Positions 35,501 through 48,581 of a DNA stretch of 64,000 nt are shown one piece after another (within the stretch, counting starts at the first letter, position 1; each line of letters starts with the position of its first letter). The position numbers and the translations under genes were made by a program. The stretch lies in NCBI RefSeq assembly GCF_954871325.1, contig NC_088776.1, positions 11,284,052 to 11,348,051 on the forward strand. The letters run 5' to 3'. The notes below the pieces were generated by a model. That model was not told the DNA's origin, did not search any database, and worked only from the letters and a program-made list of their open reading frames with translations. The stretch comes from Gordionus sp. m RMFG-2023. Taxonomy: Eukaryota; Nematomorpha; Gordioida; Chordodea; Parachordodidae.

Positions 35501-36004
35501 GAGTGTGACCCTAGTCGAACTATTGGGAAGAAGTAATTTACTTCGGAGCCGGACTTTAAAATGATTCATCTGCTGGTCTCCAATAATTATAATAATTAGC
35601 CTGTAAATTAAAAATGTTATATCTATTCTAAAATTCCCTGTTTCTTTTCTTTTTTATTCTTTTCTTTTGTGTAGTTAAAAAAAATATATATATATATTTT
35701 ATAAAAATAATAAATAATTTTTTTAAATTTAATATAAGGGAAAATTTTTATTATTGATTTTTTAAAAAAAAAAAGAGAAACCATAAAATTTAGTGAAAAA
35801 TAAAATATATTATATAAAAAATTTTATTTTAGGGAAAAGAAAATAAAAGAAAAAATATTATGTTATAAAGAAAATTTTTTGTAACATAAAATTAAAAATT
35901 GTTTTAATAATATAAAAATTTGAACTTTTTTAAACTTCTTTTTTTTTAAAAAAAATTGTACTTAGAGAATTTTAGCAATCTTTTAGATACACTTATAGTA
36001 GGTA

Positions 36005-36915
36005 TAGTCTAAAACGAATAGCAAATTATATCAATTCGTTTAAACGAATAGAAAAATTCTGCTATTTGAATTGGTACGAATAATAAAATAAAATATATTT
36101 ATAGAAATTTTTAATTTTTTTTCATTGCACATCTAATTTTAAATAGAAAAAATAATTATAAATAATCTGATGGACAAGCGATCAAGTTATTAACGAAATT
36201 TAAATGCATATTAATTTAGTTTATAATATCAATTCAATTTTTAAAGCAAAGAGTTTTTTTTAAAATTGTTTCTTCTCTAAAAAAACATGTCATTTTTGAC
36301 AGCAAATTAGTTCCACCTAACCTACAAAAATACGAATCGAATCAAATATTTGCACTTACGAATCGAATAATTTCTTATTTGTATTCGTACGAATAATAAA
36401 AACATTATTCGTTTTGATTCGAATATTTGATTCAATTCGAAAATAAAATTCTATAAAAATATTATAAAAAATGAAATTAAATTTCTTTTGAATGAATATT
36501 TGAATATATTTTTTTATTAAATTTGTGATTTAATCTTGATATTTCATGTTCATGTAAATTATAAAAGGTTGCTTATAAAAAATTATTGCTTAAAAGATTT
36601 TTTTCAAACTCTGGAAAAATTAAATTATTAGTATTAAAAAGTGATTTATAGAGATGTAGAAATAAAGTTCTATAAGGAATATATAAAATACTTACAAATA
36701 ATTTTAAACATTTATGAATAAGTTTTAATATTTACGAATAATGTCGAATATATACTATAAATTTTTTATGAAAAAATCAAATTATACTAATAATTTGATC
36801 GAATAATGAATAAAAAATCATTCGTATTCAATTCGAATTTTCGAATCGAATAATTTTGCTATTCGCGTCGTAACTAATCGAATCACGAATTAGGAATTAT
36901 TCAAGCTATCTGGAG
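36005..36915. repeat. Cluster of ATTCG/CGAAT repeats
   Basis: Many short copies of ATTCGAATC, CGAATAAT, and TTCGTACGAA-like sequence at both ends of this interval, ending near GAATCACGAATTAGG. Similar clusters lie at 38805-38995. They flank the hAT transposase relic 37150-38420 and look like subterminal binding repeats of such an element. Confidence 0.55.
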
Positions 36916-37149
36916 TTTCAGAAATTTATTAAGATCAACAATAGTGACTATATATAAAATAAATGTCTGAAAAAGGAACTTTATAAAAAAAATGTAAATT
37001 TTTTAAAATTTGATATATAAATTTAAATTATATTTATAAAAATTAAATGTTGGAAATATATATAATATATTAATGCACAAAAATATTCATAAGAATTACT
37101 GTATGTATATAAACTCATAAGGTACATTCATGAAAAATATAATTAAGAA

Positions 37150-38420
37150 GCATATTATAAATTTTTAGTGTGAAATTCAATCTTCTTTGGGATTGAGCTA
37201 ATTTTTCAATGATTTTATAAGCTCTTGGTGTAAACTCCCAATATATATATATATTAAGAATTCAATCTATTCAGAGGTTGTACTTCTCAGATAGTTTTTA
37301 TTCTTTTCAAGGAAGATAATGTTCTTTCATTGGCAGAAGAACTAATGGGTAGAGTTGCTAAAACATATAATAATTTTAATTTATTCGGAAAAAGTTTAAA
37401 ATGTGTTAGAGATTATGTAAAGTATTTATATCATTTTTTTAAAACATTATAAAGTTAACCATTTCATAGTTTGAATTCAGCTAGTAATGTTTCATGGGAT
37501 ACTTTAACATTCTGTGAATAAAAATCTGTCATATATTTAATTTTTTCTCTATCAAGATTTGAAGGATTCTGCGGAAATAATATTTACAGATTTGTAAGTA
37601 CTGCCTGATGAATCAAGAACCCTTTATTTATTTGAGTAATAAAAGTATCCAAGAGGGATTATAGATAGTTTATAATATTCCTCGATAGATAGTTTCTAAT
37701 ATTCCTCGATTGACCTTATATTAATATTGAAGCAAGGAACTTGCCTGCTGCGATTCAGAGCAGACAAATATTAAATTCATAGTTTTACTTTTGACTCAAC
37801 AATTATATATATAATTTATGGAGTTTATTATTTGATTTTGCCCTAGTTTCCATAAATTCCAATATGATGTTTTCAGCTATTCACATAGTCTCAAATAAAT
37901 CGATGTCATATTTTTCAAATATTTTACTACTTGTGTAATTTTATTCTTTAATATGTTCTAATTCAAATAATCTGTTAAAGAAATATCTTTTCAGGTCATT
38001 GGGTTTAAGAGCATTTATAATAGGCCTTTCTAACTTCATAAGAGCCGTTTATCTTTATAGTGAAGGCTTTATCTTGTTGGACAAGCTTTTTGAAATATTT
38101 TTCTCCATGTTGGATAAGTAACTTCAGATATAATTCTATTCATTTTATCACTTGGGATATCTGAACATCTCTTAGAGGCTAGATTTTTTGCCGAAAATGA
38201 GAAATTTTAATCAAAATAAATAAAATTATACCTAAGCAATATATCAATGGTAGATAACATGAATCAGAAATTGCCAAGTTCAATGAAGAGCACAGAGCAA
38301 ATATATAGCCGTGAACATTTTTTTTTAATAAAGGCCTGAATTCCATAGAATTGCGCACTCATTGCCTGAGTTCCATCCATCATACCCTTAATAAAATGAC
38401 TAGGATTCTGATTTCCATCA
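37150..38420 (-). pseudogene. Decayed hAT transposase (zf-MYM/THAP12-like type)
   Basis: Read on the minus strand. Near 38410-38340: KGMMDGTQAMSAQFYGIQA, matching the C.DGA..MSG...G.Q motif of hAT catalytic cores. Then CSSLNLAISDSCYLP (compare H.LNLAISD). Near 37400-37290: LATLPISSSANERTLSSLKR, the dimerisation signature LPVSSA.AER.FS.L, then, after a frame change, RLNS and TPRAYKIIEKLAQSQRRLNF, the family's carboxy end. Many stops. Confidence 0.85.
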
Positions 38421-39992
38421 ATACTGGTTAAAAAAAATAGTCATTATATCCACTCCTTTAGAAATTTTAAAATTTAAATATCAACTTTTTGAAATATTTT
38501 ACTTTTAAATTAGTTATGTATTTATTATTGGTGTGAATGTGATAAATAAATGAAATTTGAAATATATTATGTTTGAATGCGAGAAGTGGTGGTAGGAATG
38601 ATTATAAAATATAAATTAATAATCACAAAACAGTAATATTTATATTTTAGCCGGTTTGGCTTGGAGGGAGAATTTGTCTCCTTGCCCCCCTTCGCTACTT
38701 ACGCGCCTGAGTTGCTGTGTACCTTGTTAATGAATAATATGTCAGATTGTTAAGACATCCAATATAATGACTATTTATTAAATTTAATAAAAATTTATAT
38801 TAATAATTGTTTCGAATAATTCAAATATTCTATGAAATTATTCTATTAATTTGATTTAAATAATTTAAACTATTTAAATAATTCGGTGAATATTCATACT
38901 ATTCAATTTGAAAAATTCTTTATTCGTATTCAAACAAAACGAATAATATACTATTTATATTTATTACTATTCGATTCGATTGAAATAATCCAAACCGAAT
39001 AGAATACTCACATCATAATTGAATAAACTGATATGGTGATTACAAATTGAGCATTTATGATTTATAATGCGATTTAAAAGATATTTTAAAAAACGATACA
39101 CAGCCTTGTCAAATTGAGGCAATATTGGAAATTGAAAATAATAAATAAATAGCAAAATCATTTGCGATTTCTATTTAATATAATATTTACAATTTCAAGA
39201 TTATCATTTGAAATTCATCCATTGCTATTCAGCGCAGCCTTAAAATCAAATTCTCTCAATTAGGACCTACCCTACTATTAGAGCCCTGCATAGTATCTAT
39301 ACGAAACTCTTAAAGTTCAATTGGGCATAAAATTAAAATCAATCAGTAGTAGGGGGGAGGTAAAGGAAAGAGCAAAAATTTAGTGAGGCCTTAAGAAATA
39401 ATTAACTATTCCCTGAGGTCTGATCCTGATGGAGTCAATTAGAATTTTGTTTGAATCTGGACCGGCCAGAATAAAGAATTTTAAAATTAGGAATTGGGCC
39501 CAAACGAGTTGAAGAGACTTTCCACCAGTTCCGTGCAAGGGTTCTTAAAATATTTAATACTTAAAGTGTTTATTAGGATATATCTGCACTCTAGAGTTCA
39601 AAATAAAAATCTTGCTTGAAAATCAATTCATTATATTAAATACTAATAATATATAAAATAAATTTTGTGATTACTCTTTACAATCCAATCCATTTTTTTA
39701 CAATTTAATTATTCTATAATAATAAATTTTATATATTTTGACCACCTTTACAAATATTCCTGAATTTTTTTAATTTATTTTATCATTAATCATTTCAAAA
39801 AATTTATATATTTATTATATTATATAAGTATAACCCATAATAAGTATATTTATGTTATCAAAATTTAACACAAAATGTGAGTAAAGCAATAAGCATAATA
39901 AAATGGTGGAGGGGGGGGGATTGGATTCTGCTTCTTATATAATGACTCTGATCATACGATCCATATATTTTTTTAAAAATTTAATCTCAAAT

Positions 39993-40175
39993 TTATGTTT
40001 TATCTAAAGAGATCGGTACTGGATTTAAAGTATCGGGCCTCGGACCATCATCTGATGTTAAATCACCAGGCTCTCCATATTCTTGCATATCTGCCTTGTC
40101 TATATGTATAATTAAGATATGTTTCCCTTTGGAATTAACCGACTTTTTATTGTCACATCCAATTCGGTAGATAGA
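39993..40175 (-). CDS. Unidentified 60-codon open frame, possible exon
   Basis: The minus strand reads SIYRIGCDNKKSVNSKGKHI, LIIHIDKADMQEYGEPGDLT and SDDGPRPDTLNPVPISLDKT, then TAA. GC is above its surroundings and the composition is balanced, unlike other open frames here. No homolog is recognised, the start is unclear, and it may be a terminal exon or retroelement fragment. Confidence 0.3.
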   Translation of the reverse strand, partial: SIYRIGCDNKKSVNSKGKHILIIHIDKADMQEYGEPGDLTSDDGPRPDTLNPVPISLDKT

Positions 40176-41509
40176 TTACGACTAAAATAGTTGAATATTT
40201 TCCAACGGATATTCCATGAGTATTATAAGAAATTTTTTAATTAATTGATTGGCGTGTTAAGACTGCGAGTAAAACAGCCCCTGCCAAGCAATCTTCAAGT
40301 AGTCAAGGACGAATACAAAGGGTTATCTTGTAAATGGCTAAGGAAAATATAACTGCCTTGTCCAATAATTGTGATGCCAAAAATGAGGACAGAAATACGG
40401 TTTAATGAATATATATCAAACCCCTCATTTTGGAAGGTAATTGTGAGAAACCTCAATTAGATTTAATTTAATATTCAAATCATTTTAAAATATATTTCAA
40501 AACAAAAATACATATAATATTATGTTATGGAGTAGAGGTAGAAGTAGAGTGTAAGTAAATATTCAAGGAGTTTATTTATAACAATTGGGAATAAGAAGTA
40601 TTTTAAAAATTAATGTATAATATTACTAATTATTTAGATAAACAATAAATATATTATGTTAATTAAATAATTTTACAGTATTTTCTCTTCATTCACATTA
40701 TTTTAATGATGGAAAAAATTATAGGGGAGACCGACCGGGGATAGTGTAATCCTGGAGCAAGTAATTTATTCTCAGATAATTTTGAAATTAATAAACTTCG
40801 AGATTCCAAATTTAAACCAAATATGTATTATAATAAGTTACTTAAATTGGTCTAAAAATGTTTCATGCAATGCTCATAAAAATTTTTAAATGCAAATTTT
40901 AATATTAACATACCAAAAGTGACCGTATATAATTTTAAATTTTCTCTAATAATTTTTAATAAAAAAGTTGCTCGAACTTAATATTAATACTAAATGATAT
41001 AATAACCTCCATTCTTTCATCTACCAATATTGAAAATAATAATGTTAAGCCTGAAATTAATTTCTAAATGACCCTGAGGACCTGGGAAAGGTATTAGTAT
41101 TAGCTGGTAGGTATTACCTTTCATATATTCGTTAAATTACTTACAGAATGGTTAGGACTTATTTAAGAGAAACCAAGAAATAAATGATCAAAAGGCCATT
41201 CTTGAAATGATGAAAAATGACATTGATAGCCCTAAATATAAATATAGTACATAATCACCGATTATTTGATAAAAGGTTCAAGATTATTTTTAGGATAAGC
41301 CCTCAACAAGGATTTTATTCATTATTATTTTTATTAAATTAAATTAAATTTTATACAATAATACAAATTTCTATGAGATTTCATTATAAATTAATATTAA
41401 ATCCTTTTATAGGATTGTAACAGAAATAGATTCGCAAAAATTCGATCAGATTTTATTATATATGAATTAAAACAATTTTAAAATAATGTTGCACTTTATT
41501 TATTATTAA

Positions 41510-41605
41510 TTTTAGAATGATGTTGTAATATATTAATTTTAAAATGATAAAATATATTAATTTTAAAATGATGTTGTAATATATTAATTTTAAAATGATG
41601 TATAC
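41510..41605. repeat. Short tandem repeat, ~27-35 bp unit
   Basis: TTAATTTTAGAATGATGTTGTAATA-type unit repeated about four times with small changes. Confidence 0.75.
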
Positions 41606-41768
41606 ATCGATTTAGCATTAAATTATTTTATAATATAAATATTTTAATATTTTTAAAATGATGTTATTTAGTATTAAATTATTAGGTATTAGAATTAAAT
41701 TTAAGTTTTTTTTGAATCATAATTTTAAAAATGCAATATATTAATTCCAAAATATATGATATGTATAT

Positions 41769-42245
41769 TAGAGATCTGCAAAGTTAGGTCCCGCCCTTAC
41801 CCGTCCCGAGTCCGGCCCGGTCCGAACGGGCTTTGGGCCGGGCTCGGACCTAATTCTATTTAAAATAATCGGGTTCGGGCCAACCGGGCCTAATATTTTT
41901 AAAAAATTACGGGCCGGACCGGGCCTAATATTCTTAAAAAATTTCGGGCCTGGTCAGGTCGGACTTTGTTAATTTTATTAAATATATATAACTTTAACAA
42001 TTTTATATTGATTTTTTTATGTAAAATAAAATTTTTGATTTAATTTATTGAAACTAAACGCTATATAACATATGTCTTTTATTTTAAGTAATTATAATAA
42101 TTAATTTATATATTTAAATAAATTCGGGCCTGACCGGGTGGTAAATTTAAAATAAATTTCGGGTTCGGGCCGGGCCGGCAAAACTTTTTAAAAAAATTTT
42201 TTTACAGGGCCGGGCTTGAAAAATTAGGCCCGATGAAGATCACTA
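41769..42245. mobile_element. Complete GC-rich hAT-like element with perfect TSD
   Basis: Left TAGAGATCTGCAAAGTTAGG, right CCCGATGAAGATCACTA; both open TAG(A/T)GATCT. The flanks 41761-41768 and 42246-42253 are both ATGTATAT. Inside are GGCCGGGC blocks and A/T runs. It is a close relative of 45412-45760. Confidence 0.93.
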
Positions 42246-45200
42246 ATGTATATATTTAAATCAACGAGGTATCTGGGTTTTTCCTATAGGTGGAGGGGGG
42301 GGGCTATTAGGTGGAGTTTTTCGTCATAAATTTTATTGGCGGTTTTTAGGTTCACTTATTTTAAGCCTTTGGCTAATTATATTTTTATAAAAATAATTTT
42401 AGGTTTTCACTTATTTCCATATAAAGATATAGTGTTGAAAGGACCCGATTCTGATAGATTTCTTATAGCCAAAATATAATTATGTCCTGGAAATTTTGTT
42501 TATAGATGACTGAAAAGTTTTAACATCTACTTACCAAATCTTAAGGCTTACATAATATTATTTTTGCTATTAATCGAGCTATTTTTAAAAATCGGCTTGA
42601 ATCGGGCGTTTTAATAACACTATAAAAATGTTATTTTCTTAAAATTTTGAATCATAGACGTAAATTTTAAAAAGTTATTAACTTTTACTAATTTTTCTTT
42701 CAAATTCTTCTTTATAGCGATACATTGTATACAATTTTTGTGGAGGAGTGGGGGGGGGGGTGTAGGGTTTTTTTAAAATTTAAAATGATATTTATGAGAA
42801 CAGGCAAATTTGACCCCCACATTGATATCCACTATTAAATAATTATTTTAACAGGATTGAATATATTAACGTTAGAATACTGAAACCTAGATTCAAAATA
42901 AAATTTTTGAGAATTAGATATGGATTTTTATGTGATTATCTTAATATTTACATAATTTAATATATTATTTTTATATTTAAGTTAGAATTTTACCATTTCA
43001 AATGGCTAAGAAGCGAATTCAACAATATCATTGAGATCACCATAGGCCTCAAGTATATCTAGGACCAACAATTTCAATATGAAAAGGTTGATATTTTTTA
43101 AAATTATTTGACCGTTTTAAGTGATAACAAGTGTTTACCAGGTGATATTCTAAACATGAATGAAACAGATAAATTTAATATCTATTATTTGACAACAAAT
43201 TTACAAAATTTTTAGAGGATTAACAACAGTGTACATTATTATTAGAATTGTTGTATCATTTTTTTGAGAAAAATGAATAAAATATATAGAAAATTTTAGG
43301 CTAAAACATAAGTATTTTTTTCTTAGATATTAATGTCTACTATAGATAAATATATAAAGAATAAAATTAAGTTTAAATTATTGATAAGTTCCTTTATGGC
43401 TCCTCAATTTGTTATGGACGATATAACCCCGGTCTGCTTTTGTTATTCCTAGTTTTGACCTAACACTACAAGGCCCAAGGGTGCCCAAAACACATTTTTT
43501 AGGATAGGCCAAAAATAATTATATAATGAGATGCAGAGCTATTTTTTTTTATAAAAAAAATTGACACATTTATTAGATTTTTTATTGTTTTGTCATTTTG
43601 CATTCTTTTTGCATATTTAGCGTGCTTATTGTAATATAGTATAATATGTATCCTTTTCCATGCTTGTTTCTTGGGTTACTTATCTGCCTTTTTACAGTTA
43701 AGAAATTTGCGTGCTATTTTTATATTTTGTGTAGTTTTTCTGTCGTAGTACGTAATTTTGTAATGTCGATATAATATTATAAACTATGGAAAAAACTAAA
43801 AATAAAATATAATATAATTATAAGAGAAAATATGATAAACTTTTGTTAAATACTTCATTAAAAATATTGAAATAATCTTTAAACAAAATTTATCTTTGTC
43901 TATGATTTTTCGACGGATATTTAACATGTTTGATGAAACTAACCGATTATCATGCATCGCTGACCAAGAATCGATGTTAACTAAAACTTCTTTCTATTGT
44001 TCATGTAACCAAGGACTGCATCGTCAGTGACAATTTACCCCCTACCTCCATTACTTAACTTCTACCACATACCAAATCCAAATTACCTCCTATCCCCCTC
44101 GTTTTCATTACTCCTTACCCTTCTCAATCTCAATTACGGTCTTGCTTAATTATCACCCCACATCAGTTAACCTTTATCACCTCCGGGGGCTCAATTAAAT
44201 AATTTTAATGGAAGACTTCGCCACCCCCCCCCCCCCCCCCATCCTTCATAATATCCCCCCCCCCCATTTTGCGGACCTTCGATTCTATTTTTCTCTAGCC
44301 TTTGGAAGAGTTTCCATTTAATATCTTATATAATATTTTTATGTTATAATCTGCAATCCCTGTTATTAATTGATATACTATTTCTATGCACAATAGAGTT
44401 AACGAATTTATTCGTTCCTTTCCCATTATTGATCGACTATATGTTTTAACACATTTTAATGTCGAAAACGATCTTTAAACAAGCACGAATCAAAAGGTAT
44501 GGTGAACGCAACGTTAAGCTATATATATGCAAGGGAATATATGTTAGATATTAATTTAGCAAATCTATTAATAATTTATAATCTGTTGCGTCATTAGCCT
44601 TTTCAACTTCAGGGAGCTCAAAAATCCTTTTTTCCAGCTAAAATTTCCAAAATGATTTTTTTAGTTAATATTTTCAAAATGGCCTTTTTTTAACTGGTAT
44701 TTTATAATAACCTTTTTTTAGCATGATTTATAACTTTACTACATTAGGTATGGGTATGACACGCAACACAGCTGTTATATTTAATAATTAATTTATAACT
44801 ATATTGAGTTTGATGTAACCTTACGAAGTCTAATTTGTAACACAGAATAGAACATTGGGAGAATAATATTTGGATAAAATTGATGCTAGAGGTGGAAGCG
44901 GGCTGTGAAATTATGCGTGACAAGATGGGTCATGGCGAGAGTGTGAATAAAATTTAAATTACTAGGCGTGACGGGCCTTCCCAAAATATTTACCGGGAGT
45001 GAACATAAATTTCTCGTGAATCACGTAAATTTTATTTTTGTAAATTGTTATTTTATGATTATGAATTCGCAATTTTATAATTATAATATATATTTTCTAA
45101 TTTAATTTAGTTCTTTTTAAAAAGAATTATTTTTGGGGAAAAAAACTTCTGCATTTTATAAACAATATTTTTTCCTGTCTTATATAATTTCAATTGAATG

Positions 45201-45411
45201 AAAAATAACAAATCTTTCAACTTTCATTCAGTGGAAATTTGGTAATGAGTAAATTTAATTTAAATATGTTTTATTTTTCTTTATCTTAACTAAAATTTTT
45301 ATCAATATTAATGCTCGCATAATCTGAGCGTAGATCCTAGTTCGATAATAAATGAAGTCTAAATGGAAACAAAAATTAGTAAAATTTTGTCAACCTTCTG
45401 AAGGTAATACT
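42246..45411. other. AT-rich region with MITE and dispersed repeats
   Basis: Contains the MITE 42430-42622, a copy of the 27660-27800 repeat at 42700-42815 with a G tract, C tracts of 14-18 bases near 44225-44275, and a TTTCCAAAATGATTTTTTTAG-like repeat at 44640-44720. At 44886 TAGAGGTGGAAGCGGGCTGTG resembles hAT-like ends. No gene recognised. Confidence 0.6.
42430..42622. mobile_element. MITE, TAGTGTTG family
   Basis: TAGTGTTGAAAGGACCCGATT at the left and AATCGGGCGTTTTAATAACACTA at the right, with the family core TTTATAGATGACTGAAAAGTTTT inside. Its flanks are only weakly alike. Confidence 0.8.
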
Positions 45412-45760
45412 TAGAGATCTGCAAAGTTAGGTCCGGCCTACCCGGCCCGAACCCGGCCCTGCCAGAATAGTCGGGTTCGGGCCGGGCCTAATATTTTTAA
45501 AAAAATTCGGGCCAGGTTGGGTCGGACCTTGGAAATTTTTTTAAATATATCTAAATTTATCAATTTTATATTGAATTTTTTAGGTAAAATAAAAATATTT
45601 GATTTTATTTATTGTAACTAAACGACATATTATATGTCTTTTATTTTGAGTAATTATAAAAATTAATTTCTATATTTAAATAAATTCGGGCCGGGCCGGC
45701 AAAACATTTGTAAATAAATATCGGGCCGGCTTGAAATATTAGGTCCAATGCAGATCACTA
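45412..45760. mobile_element. GC-rich hAT-like element, relative of 41769-42245
   Basis: TAGAGATCTGCAAAGTTAGG at the left (identical to 41769) and CAATGCAGATCACTA at the right. Inside, TATATGTCTTTTATTTTGAGTAATTATAA matches the other copy. No matching target duplication is visible. Confidence 0.88.
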
Positions 45761-46149
45761 GATACAATAATAATAATCAAAATCCTAAAAAACAGGACAA
45801 CATTTCTTTTATAAGGAATATTTATTATGCCACCACACATCCGAATTTCAAGAGTTTTAATTTTTAATAGAAGAAGAGGAAGATATATGTATATACAGAA
45901 CAATCTTAAAAATGCAAAATGATATAAAATTAGCTGATATGCATAAGTCAATGCCAACTATCATTTATATATTTTCCAATACATCCTGCACACATAAAAA
46001 ACAGTATTAACTAAATTAAATATTTAAAGAAGTTCTAGATAAATCTGATGAAACATCAACATCTAAAGTTAAAAGTTGTGGCTAAACTTAAAAGATTCAT
46101 CGCTCATAAAACAAATAACAATGACTTTTGAAGTTTTGGAAGCATGAAA

Positions 46150-46320
46150 TATTTCTTTTTTTAAGTAAATTAGCTAGCAAAGTTTTGTCAGCCCCATCAA
46201 GTTCGGCTTCTAGTGAAAGGTATTTTCTAGAGCCAATCGCTTATTAGAGAAAAGATAAACACAATTGAAATAAAAAAACATTAACATTCTTCTTTTTCTA
46301 AATAAAATTTTTAATTTATA
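46150..46320 (+). pseudogene. hAT transposase dimerisation relic
   Basis: The plus strand reads LASKVLSAPSSSASSERYFL, then, in a shifted frame, ANRLLEKR and NINILLFLNKIFNL. It matches LSAP.SSA.SER.FS.A..L..KR....E....L.FL. The reading is broken by stops and at least one frame change. Confidence 0.8.
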
Positions 46321-46747
46321 AATTGTAATTATTTTGTGTTAATGATATTAATATGGAATAAGAGAAGTAAAAACTATGATAGAATAAATCAAAAAACTGT
46401 AAAATGTATAAATTAAGTTTTGAAAAATTTAAAAACACCGTGAATTCTAGGACATGACTGGCGTGATCAAAATATTGTCTTTTGTGAGCAGGCGCGTCGA
46501 GCCAATATTTTTTTTGGTAGTAAGCGTGAAAGGGCGTAAATTTTTCTATTGCCACTGTGAGTGGACGGGCTTTGAATAAAAGATTAGGCCTAAGCCCACC
46601 TCTACTTGATACCTCATTGTCTAGAATTCTATGAAAGGAATATGTGAATAAAATATGCCGAAATTTTAAATATCTACAGATGTGAGCGCCATCATAAACG
46701 TTGATATAATATGGATGCAATTCAAAAAAAACTAGACATCCAATCAA
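46316..46747 (-). other. 143-codon open frame over a hAT-like non-coding repeat
   Basis: The middle of this frame translates a GC-richer stretch that begins, on the minus strand, AGTAGAGGTGGGCTTAGGCC. That looks like a hAT-like terminus (compare AGAGGTAAGCACAGCC at 28785). No protein family was recognised and the ends of the frame are AT-rich. Probably not a gene. Confidence 0.35.
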
Positions 46748-47476
46748 GATAAGAATAAATCTTAGGAAAAATTATCTTAGAACTTTGCGTAATTCTAATT
46801 CAATAATACATAATTCTTTTCTATGATAGGATCACACGTTTTTATGAGTATAACGCTATATATAATTTAAATAATATCACTTTTTGTAATTTATATTAAC
46901 CCCGCTTTCCCTTATATATTTTAATCATATTTTATTTCAAAAATACACCATATTCCTATTTATTAAAGTTTTAAGAGCCAGAGATTTTTAAGAAATAATT
47001 AAATTCTCAATCTGGCCTATGAGAGCTTGCAATTATTTGGCAAAATGACTCATTACAGATCTCGAATACAAATGAATTATAATAGTTACTTACAATTTTA
47101 TTAAGCGCCCCCCTGAGAACAAAAATTATTAATTAACGAAGATGCGACGTTAATAAATTGTACATACTTCAAATTTAATATAATTCTTATTTAACACAAA
47201 ACTGTCACTGACGATATTATGATTTATTAGTTGGCGTATATAATCGATATAGTTATTCAAATTTGAGCGTATTCTATTTAGGATGAAACTACTCTCTAAA
47301 AGAAATATATTGAAATTTTGTATAGCAAATATGAATATGACAAATTCACACATGGTCGGTCATACAAATTCGCAAATAGTGAGCTGATACCAATATGAAA
47401 TAAACAGAAATGTTCAATTGAAGGCCTTTGTGTATATCTATATTATATTTTTATAAAAATAATTTTGGGTTTTCAC

Positions 47477-47688
47477 CAGTTTGTTAAACTGCTAGTTTTG
47501 AGCAGATTTTTAAAAACGACTAACTCAATATATTAGCCAAAAAAATATTGTCTAAGCCATGAGATTTTGATAATTTATGTCTTGACCTTTCTATGAACTA
47601 AATCTTCAGGCTGCGTAATATTATTTTTGGGTGAAATATTGAGTTTACCGTTTTAAATCGGCTCAAAATAAACCGTTTAACAACACTA
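47477..47688. mobile_element. MITE, TAGTGTTGTTAAACGG family
   Basis: Left CAGTTTGTTAAACTGCTAG, right ATAAACCGTTTAACAACACTA, with AAAAACGACTAACTCAATAT and its inverted partner GAAATATTGAGTTTACCG inside. Confidence 0.87.
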
Positions 47689-48149
47689 GCACTTCTTTTT
47701 TTTTTTATAAAAATTCATTTTTTTCTAAATATTTTGTATTATAGTGGTAAAAAAAATAATTATATGATTATTGTTTATAGATAGAACAGACAAATTTCCG
47801 AAGGGATTCTAAAAAATCTTAAATTTTTTAAAAGGCTCTTCAAATTTTTCAGAGGGTTCGAGCCCCCCACTCTTTTTAGTGAAACAACTGATCTTAGATG
47901 AAATATCAGAAGTAGTAAATAATAAGGCAATTATAATGGCAGTTTGATTGTAAATATATGATATCTTCAGTACTAATTTAATATTAATTTTATTAAATTA
48001 AGAGAATTGATCTGTTTATTTAATCCTTCTTTGAGAATTTCATACCAGATATTCGTTTCTCCGAAAAATATTATAAAAAATAATCAGAAGGAATTTTGTT
48101 ACCATTTTACAATCCCCTTGAACATCTTTAACATCAAGGCTTGATGAGT

Positions 48150-48351
48150 TAGTGTTGTTAAACGACTCGATTTATAAAAAGGCCAATTCATTATTTTAGC
48201 CAAAAAAAAATGTTATACAAGTCTCGATATTTCGTTAATAGATATCCAAACCTTTTTACCATCTGCGAGCAAAATCTCCAGGCTTGCGTAATATTTTTGG
48301 TTAGAATATTGGGTTACCGGTTTTTAAAAGTCGAGCCGTTTAACAACACTA
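48150..48351. mobile_element. MITE, TAGTGTTGTTAAACGG family, likely TSD
   Basis: Left TAGTGTTGTTAAACGACTCG, right CGAGCCGTTTAACAACACTA. The right flank is GCTTGAGT and the left flank GCTTGATGAGT, the same 8 bases with TGA repeated. An open frame at 48210-48392 is only this element. Confidence 0.88.
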
Positions 48352-48581
48352 GCTTGAGTAAAATGATTAAACTTAAATCGTTCTTAAAATAAAATGCAAG
48401 GTTAAAATGTATTAAGAAAAGTCCCTAGAAATTAAATTTGAGCAGCACTCCTTAAAATATCTTTTATTTTAAACAAAACATTATTAGGGCGCGACCAAAT
48501 GAAATAATGATTCTCAGTTAGCACTGCCAGAATGTGTTATTCAGAATTTTTATCTCACTATTTCTTCTAAAAAGCAGAGAT

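Larger units (their letters stand above)
31462..36000. other. AT-rich intergenic region upstream of SUCLG2
   Basis: The SUCLG2 promoter should lie at its left end but no motif stands out. It includes a truncated TAGTGTT MITE (31764-31855), a short TCATTTTGAAAATATTAACAAAA-like repeat series (31890-31985) resembling 44640-44720, the hAT-like element 32099-32526, and a G tract at 34170. GACCTAGGACATGGC at 35156-35170 recurs near 23270. No gene was seen. Confidence 0.6.
38421..41768. other. AT-rich region with short relics
   Basis: Holds the second ATTCG cluster (38805-38995), a G tract at 39908, the small open frame 39993-40175 described separately, and a degenerate tandem of ATATTAATTTTAAAATGATG at about 41510-41605. 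No gene recognised. Confidence 0.6.

Noticed and set aside
45412-45760. 8-bp target duplication for this element
   Set aside because: Flanks GTAATACT and GATACAAT do not match beyond chance.
46316-46747. 143-codon minus-strand open frame as a gene
   Set aside because: Its GC-richer part begins like a hAT-like terminus and no protein family is recognisable.
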